A stretch of 33,593 bases of DNA from Sphingobacterium sp. (GTDB taxonomy: Bacteria > Bacteroidota > Bacteroidia > Sphingobacteriales > Sphingobacteriaceae): the NCBI GenBank assembly GCA_022712315.1, contig JALAGS010000136.1, positions 1 to 33,593 on the forward strand, given 5' to 3'. The notes beneath the pieces are model-generated. The model saw only the letters and a list, made by a program, of their open reading frames with translations, had not been told where the DNA came from and searched no databases. Position numbers and translations under genes: made by a program. Shown piece after piece: positions 14,557-21,406 of this stretch. Each line of letters begins with the position of its first letter. Position 1 is the stretch's first letter.

Positions 14557-15594
14557 TTAGTTTCCTGACTGAACTTTTTGTAAAGTAAAGCCAAATGTTG
14601 TTCCAATGCCTTCAGTACTACGTACATTGACATTTTGCTGATGTGCTTCGACAATATGTTTTACGATGGCCAATCCCAATCCTGACCCTCCGATATCCCG
14701 AGATCGACTTTTGTCAGTCCGAAAAAAGCGCTCGAATACGCGACTGAGATTTTTTTCTTCAATTCCGTAGCCGTCGTCGGTAATTTCGATGAGAACCTGC
14801 TCAAATAGTGGAAAAATCTTAATTTTCGTTGTCCCACCTTCTTTCCCATATTTAAGAGAGTTGTCGATCAAATTGTATAATACCTGATGGATTTTATTGC
14901 GGTCTGCTTTAACCCAATGCGGTGTGCCTGTTTTAGGCTTAAATTCTATGTTAATATTGTGCTGGGTAGCTTTGTCCTCTAAAGAATAGGTCGTGTCTTT
15001 GATCAGGTCAACGATATCGAATTTCTCAATATTAAGGACCATTTTTCCGGACTCCAGTTTGGATATCTCATCAAGATCCTGAATCAGATAATTTAGTCGG
15101 TCTAGATTTCGAGCCGCTTTATCTAAGAAATTCTTTGCCATCTCCATATCTTCTTCGATAAGCCCATCTTGCAAGGTCTCAATGTAACCTTGGGTGGCAA
15201 ATAGTGGAGTTTTGAATTCATGAGAAATGTTAGATAAAAATTCTCTGCGGAATTTCTCTTGTGATTTTAATTGCTCGATTTCGTTTTTTTTGTCTTTGGC
15301 CCAAGCTTTGACGTCGTTCTCCGCATCTGTAATAGGATCTTCACTGACGTGTTCTCCGATAGCATCTTTGAGGTCCTTACCAAGCTTTAGGTTATGAATT
15401 AGTTTATACATCGTATTGAGTCTACGATATATATATTTTTCAAATAGATAGTTAAATAGAAGGAAACTCGTTACCACAGCAACCAGGAAAATGATCAGAG
15501 CTGTCTGTAGGTCATGTTTATAATAAAAGCTGATCGTGGATATTGCAATGCCGACAGCCGCGGAGTTTGCCAATAATAATTGTCTAAAATTCAT
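14557..15594 (-). CDS. PhoR-like sensor histidine kinase
   Basis: A 345-residue membrane kinase. There are two TM helices (about 6-25 and 31-51) with only a few residues between them, so almost no periplasmic sensor domain. Then come a HAMP-like linker (about 52-110), a HisKA domain with the phospho-accepting His125 in SNISHEFKTPL, and a HATPase_c domain with the N box (NLIDNSLKYG, 241-250), G1 (DDGYGI, 273-278), F box (FERFFRTDKSRS) and G2 (GGSGLGLAI, 302-310). The layout is that of PhoR without the PAS domain. No response regulator is in the window. The DUF47-pit operon follows 90 bases downstream, which suggests phosphate sensing; this is inferred. A terminator hairpin lies directly before its ATG. 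Confidence 0.9.
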   Translation of the reverse strand: MNFRQLLLANSAAVGIAISTISFYYKHDLQTALIIFLVAVVTSFLLFNYLFEKYIYRRLNTMYKLIHNLKLGKDLKDAIGEHVSEDPITDAENDVKAWAKDKKNEIEQLKSQEKFRREFLSNISHEFKTPLFATQGYIETLQDGLIEEDMEMAKNFLDKAARNLDRLNYLIQDLDEISKLESGKMVLNIEKFDIVDLIKDTTYSLEDKATQHNINIEFKPKTGTPHWVKADRNKIHQVLYNLIDNSLKYGKEGGTTKIKIFPLFEQVLIEITDDGYGIEEKNLSRVFERFFRTDKSRSRDIGGSGLGLAIVKHIVEAHQQNVNVRSTEGIGTTFGFTLQKVQSGN

Positions 15595-15603
15595 TTGTTG
15601 AAT

Positions 15604-15628
15604 AAAAAAGGCCCCTGATTTGGAGCCT
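15604..15628 (-). terminator. Terminator of psd, directly before the kinase gene
   Basis: On the minus strand AGGCTCC pairs with GGGGCCT (one G-T pair) around AAATCA, followed by T6. The T-run ends about 10 bases before the ATG of the histidine kinase, so the hairpin lies inside what would be the kinase's leader. Confidence 0.75.
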
Positions 15629-15657
15629 AAGTTACTTATAATGATATTAATAAATTG

Positions 15658-16311
15658 TTAAAATTTTCCGATAATCGTTTTTGCTCCAGTAACCTTGTCA
15701 CCAATGTTAACATTGATTTCAGTTCCTAAGGGAAGAAATAAATCTACGCGCGAGCCAAATTTGATGAATCCAAATTCGTTACCTTGTACAACTTCATCTT
15801 TTTCTTTCACATACCACACAATACGACGTGCCAGGGCTCCTGCAATTTGACGGAAAAGAACTTCTCTTCCAGCCTTATCTTTGACAACGACCGTTGTTCT
15901 TTCGTTGTCTGTAGATGATTTGGGATGCCAGGCTACTAAAAATTTCCCTGGATGATATTTGAAGAAAGTAACCAGGCCGCTGATCGGATTTCTGTTGACA
16001 TGCACGTTAACCGGTGACATAAATATAGACACCTGTATCCGCTTATCATGAAAGTATTCATTTTCTTCCGTTTCCTCGATAACAACAACTTTTCCATCTG
16101 CTGGACAAAGAATTATTCCATCCTGTGGGGCGACTAACTTTTTGGGGCTTCTGAAAAATTGAACAACTGTAATGAATAAGAATGCTGATAGGGCATAAAT
16201 AAACCATTTGGCATATTGCGGAACGTCATAATAATCCGCAACGGCATTGATAATGAAGATAAAAAGTACAGCGATTGCTAATGTGGTGTATCCTTCTTTA
16301 TGAAATTTCAT
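15658..16311 (-). CDS. psd: Phosphatidylserine decarboxylase (short form)
   Basis: A 217-residue Psd of the short form found in alphaproteobacteria and Bacteroidota. Two hydrophobic segments at about 9-26 and 34-52 anchor it in the inner membrane. The catalytic part has LCPADGKVV (about 68-76), SIFMSPVNVHVNRNPISG (about 95-112, with the conserved His104), and the self-cleavage motif FGSR. Cleavage between Gly186 and Ser187 yields the pyruvoyl alpha subunit (187-217). It makes phosphatidylethanolamine from phosphatidylserine. An AAGGAG motif stands 12 bases before the start, and a TATCTTTG box at 16337-16344 could give it its own promoter just after the YwqK gene. Phosphatidylserine synthase is not in the window. 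Confidence 0.94.
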   Translation of the reverse strand: MKFHKEGYTTLAIAVLFIFIINAVADYYDVPQYAKWFIYALSAFLFITVVQFFRSPKKLVAPQDGIILCPADGKVVVIEETEENEYFHDKRIQVSIFMSPVNVHVNRNPISGLVTFFKYHPGKFLVAWHPKSSTDNERTTVVVKDKAGREVLFRQIAGALARRIVWYVKEKDEVVQGNEFGFIKFGSRVDLFLPLGTEINVNIGDKVTGAKTIIGKF

Positions 16312-16336
16312 ATCTATTTATTTCTCCTTATTTCTG

Positions 16337-16344
16337 CAAAGATA
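16337..16344 (-). promoter_or_regulatory. -7 promoter box before psd
   Basis: TATCTTTG on the minus strand, an exact TAnnTTTG, begins right after the stop codon of the upstream gene (16346). The -33 position, inside that gene, is AATA, so this is a weak or activated promoter at most. Confidence 0.35.
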
Positions 16345-16345
16345 A

Positions 16346-17476
16346 TTATTTAGTCGAATTGTCTATTTGTCTTTCGATTTTAATTGAATGGGTATAGATT
16401 TTTCCGTCACTACCTTGTGCTATTCCTCCAGTCACTCTAATGATGTCATCTTGGGGCTGATTTTCTTTATAAGTAGGGAAATAAAAATCAATACTTTTTG
16501 CAATCTGGCTCAAAATACCATCAAAAGATTCATTATTGGAATCCGAGCTTAATTTGAGATTTTTCAGGTTGGGCATTCCAGATTTCTTAACTTCTACGAG
16601 ATAAGAAAAGTTAACCTGATTGGTGACATCCAGGCCGGTTTTATTCAGCCTATCGTTAAAGCGTTTTGCGATGAAGGCATAAAAATTGGAATAGTCATCA
16701 AAGCTACAAGACTTGCCATTAAACAGCTCTGCTCGGATAAAATAATCATATGGCAGGATACTTAGCGACATGAAATCCTCATTATTAAGGTCTCCATCGT
16801 CATCATAGGTGGTTGTTAGCACACCATTTGTAAAACGTTGGGTCATGGCATAAATTGGTTGCTGGCCTACATTATAAAAGTAGGTGTTCCAGTTGCCCTG
16901 AGGCCGACCATTTTTTACCTTTCCTTTTCGTAGATAGAAATCAAAACCAAACTCCGTGAAACCTTCAAAAGGAATAGAAAATTCATAGTTGCCTTCGCCA
17001 TTCATGACCTCTTGTTTACCCCTGTTGTCCCAATAGTCTTTGATAAAATAACCTTGCTCATTATATGTAACGCTCAATAGTGGTTTTCCATCGGGGTAAT
17101 AATATTTCCAATCCCCAGCCGGATGGTTGTTTTGGAAATTTACTTCCCATTTCAACACTCCATTCGGATGGAAGGCTTGAAATAAGCCTTCTTTTTTACC
17201 ATCTTTATAGGAGCCAACGAGTATTCTCGCTCCATTTGGCGCAAAATCGCGAAACTCACCATCAAAAACTTGTTTTGCAAAATCAAATTTGCTTACACGT
17301 TCGATCGTTTTAAACTCGCAATCTTTCGAAACTAGATAGTAGAATTTGTCAAAATAAAAACGAATCAGTCCCTGGTCTAATTTTTCATAAAATACAGGTT
17401 TTTCGTCCTGTGCATATAGCTTTGTAAAACTACATACAGAAAATAATAACAGGATATGGATGAGTTTTCTAATCAT
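16346..17476 (-). CDS. Secreted protein with YwqK/MORN-type repeats
   Basis: A 376-residue exported protein: the signal peptide is cut after LYA (residues 20-22). The middle holds repeats of the YwqK/MORN type, with the pattern 'G.Y..G...G.....Y..G......Y': LVGSYKDGKKEGLFQAFHPNG, NNHPAGDWKYYYPDGKPLLSVTY, and GKVKNGRPQGNWNTYFYN. Such repeats form extended beta hairpins. The last third (about 285-365) has VNFSYLVEVKKSGMPNLKNLKLSSD, which looks faintly like a TonB C-terminal domain; this is a guess. The function is unknown. The YwqK name comes from a Bacillus antitoxin and should not be taken to mean a toxin system here, as no toxin gene adjoins it. It lies four bases downstream of polA and is surely cotranscribed with it. 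Confidence 0.8.
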   Translation of the reverse strand: MIRKLIHILLLFSVCSFTKLYAQDEKPVFYEKLDQGLIRFYFDKFYYLVSKDCEFKTIERVSKFDFAKQVFDGEFRDFAPNGARILVGSYKDGKKEGLFQAFHPNGVLKWEVNFQNNHPAGDWKYYYPDGKPLLSVTYNEQGYFIKDYWDNRGKQEVMNGEGNYEFSIPFEGFTEFGFDFYLRKGKVKNGRPQGNWNTYFYNVGQQPIYAMTQRFTNGVLTTTYDDDGDLNNEDFMSLSILPYDYFIRAELFNGKSCSFDDYSNFYAFIAKRFNDRLNKTGLDVTNQVNFSYLVEVKKSGMPNLKNLKLSSDSNNESFDGILSQIAKSIDFYFPTYKENQPQDDIIRVTGGIAQGSDGKIYTHSIKIERQIDNSTK

Positions 17477-17480
17477 ATCA

Positions 17481-20282
17481 TTAGTGTGCTTCTAACCAAT
17501 TTTTGCCTTCTCCAATTTCTACGATCAATGGTACATTTGTTTTAATAGCATTGGTCATTTTATCTAGAATAATCTTTTTGAATGCTTCGACCTCCTGTTT
17601 AGGCACGTCAAAGACCAATTCATCATGTACTTGCATGATCATTTTGCCAGATAATCCCTGCTGTTCAATTTCTTTTTGAATAGCAATCATGGCAAGTTTG
17701 ATTAAATCTGCTGCTGACCCTTGGATCGGCGCATTGATGGCGTTTCGTTCAGCAAATCCACGAACAGTCATGTTTGCTGAATTGATATCTCTAAGATAAC
17801 GTCTGCGTTTTAGAATTGTTTCAACATAGCCATTCTCTTTTGCAAACTCGACGGCATCACTCATGTATTTTTTGATACCGGTATATTGGTTAAAATATTC
17901 ATTAATGATATCAGAAGCTTCTTTACGTGAGATGCCTAGGTTTTGAGAAAGGCCAAATGCCGATTGACCATAAATAATACCGAAGTTTACAGCTTTCGCG
18001 TTGCGTCGTTGTTCAGAAGTAACAGCTTCAAAATCCATATGATACACTTTCGCGGCTGTTGCCCGGTGGATATCATGGCCTTGGCTAAATGCGTCCATCA
18101 TATTTTGGTCTTTACTTAGCTCGGCAATCAGGCGAAGTTCAATTTGCGAATAATCGGCTGAGAGGATCACATGATCTTCAGACCGAGGGATAAAAGCTTT
18201 TCTGACCTCTCTGCCCCGTTCAGTGCGGATCGGGATATTTTGAAGGTTTGGATTGGTTGAGCTCAGGCGTCCCGTTGCGGCCACTGCTTGATTGTAGGAG
18301 GTGTGGATAAGTCCTGTTTCGGGGTTTATAAGCTCTGGCAGGGCATCAACATAGGTTGATTTGAGTTTTTGCATTTGCCTAAAGTTTAGGATATCTTGAA
18401 CAATGTCCGATTTATGGGCCAAGGCCAATAGTACATCTTCCCCCGTTTTGTATTGGCCTGTTTTTGTTTTCTTAGCTTTTGGATCCAAATGGAGCTTGTC
18501 GAACAGCACTTCTCCCAATTGTTTTGGGGAGGCGATATTGAAATTTACACCTGCTTTCTCAAAAATTGACTCCTCGAGATTTTTAATGTCCTGCTCTAGT
18601 GTTTTTGAGAATTCCTCAAGCGCCGGAACATCTATTTTTACACCATTTCGTTCAATTTCAGCCAGTATATAAACTAATGGGAATTCTACCTCTTGAGCGA
18701 GCTGTATGGTGTTAGTTTCAACAAGAAGCGGATGAAATATATTTTTTAGCTGTAAGGTAATGTCCGCATCTTCGGCGGCATATTCTTTTATTTTTTCAAT
18801 TTCAACGTCACGCATATTACCTTGTTTCTTGCCCTTTTCACCAATAAGTTCGGTAATTGATACGGGGCTGTAATTCAGGTAATTTTCTGCGAGCACGTCC
18901 ATACCGTGGCGGGTGTCCGGATCGATCAGATAGTGCGCAAGCATGGTGTCAAATAGTGTGCCTTGCACTTTTACGCCATAACGCGCTAACAACAAAATAT
19001 CGTATTTGATATTTTGTCCCACTTTTTCGATGTTTGGGTTTTCCAGTGCAGTCTTGAAAATATCGACTACAGCCTGTGCTCCATCGCGGTCAGCTGGTGT
19101 AGGAATATAATACGCTTTGGTATTCTCGAAGGAAAAGGAAAGCCCAACAATGTCCGCCAGGTTGGCATCTAGACCTGTTGTTTCTGTATCGAAGCAAAAG
19201 CTATCTAAAGAAGCAAGATGTTGGGCAAGTTCTTCTTGTTTTTCTCTTGTATCGACCAAAACATACTCATGCGCTGTATTATGGATGTTATTTATCGCAG
19301 TATTTTCAACGATTACCTCAGCAATAACCTCTGTTGTTGTCACTGTAGTTACCGTTGCAGAAAATAAATCCATTTGTCCACTTGCGGGGGCGCTTTTGTC
19401 AAGAACGGAGAAATCTTCGCCGAAAACCCGTTTTCCAAGTGTTCTGAATTCCAGTTCTGCAAATAGCGGTTCAAGAATTTCTTTGTTTGGATCTTCCAGT
19501 TCAAGAGATTTTTCATCGAGGTCAATTGGTACATCCAATAAAATGGTGGCTAATTTTTTGGAAATAAGTCCTTGTTCAGCAAAGTTTTCTACATTTTCAC
19601 GCATCTTTCCTTTGAGTTGATCTGCGTTGGCGATAATGCCTTCGACAGATCCGTATTCCTGAACAAGTTTTTTCGCTGTTTTCTCACCGATACCGGGTAT
19701 CCCAGGGATATTGTCTACGGCATCGCCCCAAAGACCTAGAATATCGATGACTTGACAAACATCGGAAACTTCCCATTTTTCCAGAATTTCTTTGACACCT
19801 TGCACTTCTGCGCCATTACCCATACGGGCAGGTTTGTAGATAAAGATATTTTCAGATACGAGCTGCCCAAAATCTTTATCCGGTGTCATGCAATAGACCT
19901 GGAAATCTTGCTTTTCGGCTTTTTTTGCCAGCGTGCCAATAATATCATCGGCTTCGTACCCATCCATTGTGATAATCGGGATATTGAAACCTTCGATTAA
20001 ACGATTTATATAGGGGATAGAGGCTGCAAGATCTTCAGGCATTGACTCGCGATGCGCTTTGTAAGCTTCAAATTCAATATGTCGAGCGGTAGGTGCCGCT
20101 GTGTCGAACACTACTGCTATGTGGGAGGGCTGCTGATTTTTCAATACGTCCAACAGCGTATTGGTAAACCCCATGATTGCTCCTGTATTTAACCCTGTAG
20201 AGGTAATTCGGGGAGTTTTGCTCAAAGCAAAATAAGCTCTATATATAAGAGCCATTCCATCTAGAAGAAATAGTTTTTTCAC
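17481..20282 (-). CDS. polA: DNA polymerase I
   Basis: A full-length (933-residue) Pol I for Okazaki fragment processing and repair. The 5'-3' exonuclease domain is at about 1-290 (LLDGMALIYRAYFAL, GYEADDIIGTLA, TPDKDFGQLV, NIPGIPGIGEKTA). The 3'-5' proofreading domain keeps its catalytic acids: Asp365 and Glu367 in FDTETTG, Asp428, and YAAEDADIT at 501-509. The polymerase domain has motif A SADYSQIELR (Asp710), the O helix RRNAKAVNFGIIYG (759-772) and motif C QVHDELVFD (Asp887). Phe767 matches the Phe of E. coli Pol I that disfavours dideoxynucleotides. A spacer of Ala/Thr/Val-rich low-complexity sequence lies at about 295-335. The start codon is GTG. The YwqK gene follows after four bases, and rsgA is divergent. 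Confidence 0.97.
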   Translation of the reverse strand: MKKLFLLDGMALIYRAYFALSKTPRITSTGLNTGAIMGFTNTLLDVLKNQQPSHIAVVFDTAAPTARHIEFEAYKAHRESMPEDLAASIPYINRLIEGFNIPIITMDGYEADDIIGTLAKKAEKQDFQVYCMTPDKDFGQLVSENIFIYKPARMGNGAEVQGVKEILEKWEVSDVCQVIDILGLWGDAVDNIPGIPGIGEKTAKKLVQEYGSVEGIIANADQLKGKMRENVENFAEQGLISKKLATILLDVPIDLDEKSLELEDPNKEILEPLFAELEFRTLGKRVFGEDFSVLDKSAPASGQMDLFSATVTTVTTTEVIAEVIVENTAINNIHNTAHEYVLVDTREKQEELAQHLASLDSFCFDTETTGLDANLADIVGLSFSFENTKAYYIPTPADRDGAQAVVDIFKTALENPNIEKVGQNIKYDILLLARYGVKVQGTLFDTMLAHYLIDPDTRHGMDVLAENYLNYSPVSITELIGEKGKKQGNMRDVEIEKIKEYAAEDADITLQLKNIFHPLLVETNTIQLAQEVEFPLVYILAEIERNGVKIDVPALEEFSKTLEQDIKNLEESIFEKAGVNFNIASPKQLGEVLFDKLHLDPKAKKTKTGQYKTGEDVLLALAHKSDIVQDILNFRQMQKLKSTYVDALPELINPETGLIHTSYNQAVAATGRLSSTNPNLQNIPIRTERGREVRKAFIPRSEDHVILSADYSQIELRLIAELSKDQNMMDAFSQGHDIHRATAAKVYHMDFEAVTSEQRRNAKAVNFGIIYGQSAFGLSQNLGISRKEASDIINEYFNQYTGIKKYMSDAVEFAKENGYVETILKRRRYLRDINSANMTVRGFAERNAINAPIQGSAADLIKLAMIAIQKEIEQQGLSGKMIMQVHDELVFDVPKQEVEAFKKIILDKMTNAIKTNVPLIVEIGEGKNWLEAH

Positions 20283-20297
20283 AAAATTGAATTTTAG

Positions 20298-20313
20298 TCT
20301 CCTTACAAAGGTA
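20298..20313 (-). promoter_or_regulatory. polA -7 box and distant AAGGAG motif
   Basis: On the minus strand TACCTTTG (20313-20306, exact TAnnTTTG) overlaps the start of AAGGAGA (20304-20298). The AAGGAG ends about 15 bases before the GTG start of polA, which is far for a ribosome-binding site, and no nearer in-frame start exists. If the -7 box is right, the mRNA begins within the AAGGAG. Confidence 0.4.
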
Positions 20314-20388
20314 AGAAATTCATCAAAGGGTAAGTTTAATAAATTTTTCCGATTTTTGCGCTATGACACATTTAATGCAACAGGATTT

Positions 20389-21309
20389 ATGAGAGGATTG
20401 GTAACTAAATCGACAGGTAGTTGGTATCAAGTTTTGGGTGAAGACGAGAAAAGATACGATTGTCGTATCAAAGGAAAGTTTCGTACCAAAGGAATAAAGA
20501 CAACTAATCCTGTTGCTGTGGGTGATTGGGTACATTTTGATGTGGAACCTGATCAGGAAAGTGCGGTTATTTATGAACTGGAACCTCGTCGAAATTATAT
20601 CATTCGGAAATCCGTCAATCTTTCCAAGCAAACTCAAATTATTGGAGCAAACTTGGATCAGGCTTTTTTAGTCGTGACACTTGCCTCGCCCCCAACTTCT
20701 TTAGGGTTTATCGATCGCTTTCTAGTGACAACAGAAGCTTACGGAATACCTGCAATAATTATCTTCAATAAATTGGATCTTTTCAGCGATGAAGGATTGG
20801 AGATATTGGCAGATTATAAAGCTATTTATGAAAATATTGGTTATCCCTGCTTTGAGGTTTCTGCCTTAACGGGGACAAATATAGATGTTGTCAAGCAGCT
20901 GCTTAAAGATAAAATAACCTTAGTGTCAGGCCATTCGGGGGTCGGTAAATCAACATTAATCAATGCAATTGTTCCCGAATATGGATTGAAAACGGGGGAA
21001 ATATCCGACTGGTCGGACAAAGGAAAGCATACAACCACTTTTGCTGAAATGTTTGATCTTCCTTTTGGAGGCAAGTTAATTGATACACCTGGGATTCGTG
21101 AATTGGGAATAGTCGATATAGAGAAACAAGAGTTATCTCATTTTTTTCCAGAGATGCGCGCATTCATGAATCAGTGCCGATTTAATAATTGCAGGCATAT
21201 CAATGAGCCCGGTTGTGTTATTATGGAAGCAGTGGAAGATGGTCGTATCGAAAGTTCGCGATACGATAGCTATCTCAGCATGTATCATAATGAAGACAGC
21301 AGATCCTAA
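20389..21309 (+). CDS. rsgA: Ribosome small subunit-dependent GTPase A
   Basis: A 306-residue circularly permuted GTPase that helps late 30S ribosome maturation. An N-terminal OB-fold (about 1-70) is followed by GTPase motifs in permuted order: G4 NKLD (127-130), G5 SALTG, G1 GHSGVGKST (181-189) and G3 DTPG (232-235). The C-terminal zinc site is Cys263, Cys268, His270 and Cys276 (NQCRFNNCRHINEPGC). The frame is open back to 20287, but the start MRGLVTKSTG at 20389 matches the family and has CAGGA just before it. It is divergent from polA, with 106 bases between the two start codons. Confidence 0.96.
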   Translation: MRGLVTKSTGSWYQVLGEDEKRYDCRIKGKFRTKGIKTTNPVAVGDWVHFDVEPDQESAVIYELEPRRNYIIRKSVNLSKQTQIIGANLDQAFLVVTLASPPTSLGFIDRFLVTTEAYGIPAIIIFNKLDLFSDEGLEILADYKAIYENIGYPCFEVSALTGTNIDVVKQLLKDKITLVSGHSGVGKSTLINAIVPEYGLKTGEISDWSDKGKHTTTFAEMFDLPFGGKLIDTPGIRELGIVDIEKQELSHFFPEMRAFMNQCRFNNCRHINEPGCVIMEAVEDGRIESSRYDSYLSMYHNEDSRS

Positions 21310-21329
21310 TAAAAAAGCGGCTTCCATTT

Positions 21330-21372
21330 TGCAGTGCCCCCAAAGAGTATCTAACTTTTTGGGGGCACTGCA
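21330..21372. terminator. Very stable hairpin between convergent genes
   Basis: TGCAGTGCCCCCAAA (21330-21344) pairs perfectly with TTTGGGGGCACTGCA (21358-21372). The stem extends inward to 18 bp with one G-T pair, leaving the loop TATCTAA. It lies between the ends of rsgA (21309) and the convergent gene (21407). Neither side has a long T-run. It may be a two-way terminator or the end of a small structured RNA. Confidence 0.65.
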
Positions 21373-21406
21373 TTTAGGAAAATCTTTTTTCTTATCAGGG
21401 CAAACC

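Noticed and set aside
16346..17476. Toxin-antitoxin system based on the YwqK name
   Set aside because: The protein has a signal peptide and no toxin gene lies beside it; the repeat type alone does not indicate an antitoxin.
19117..19620. 167-codon + strand open frame inside polA
   Set aside because: It is a Ser-rich shadow of the well-supported polA coding frame.
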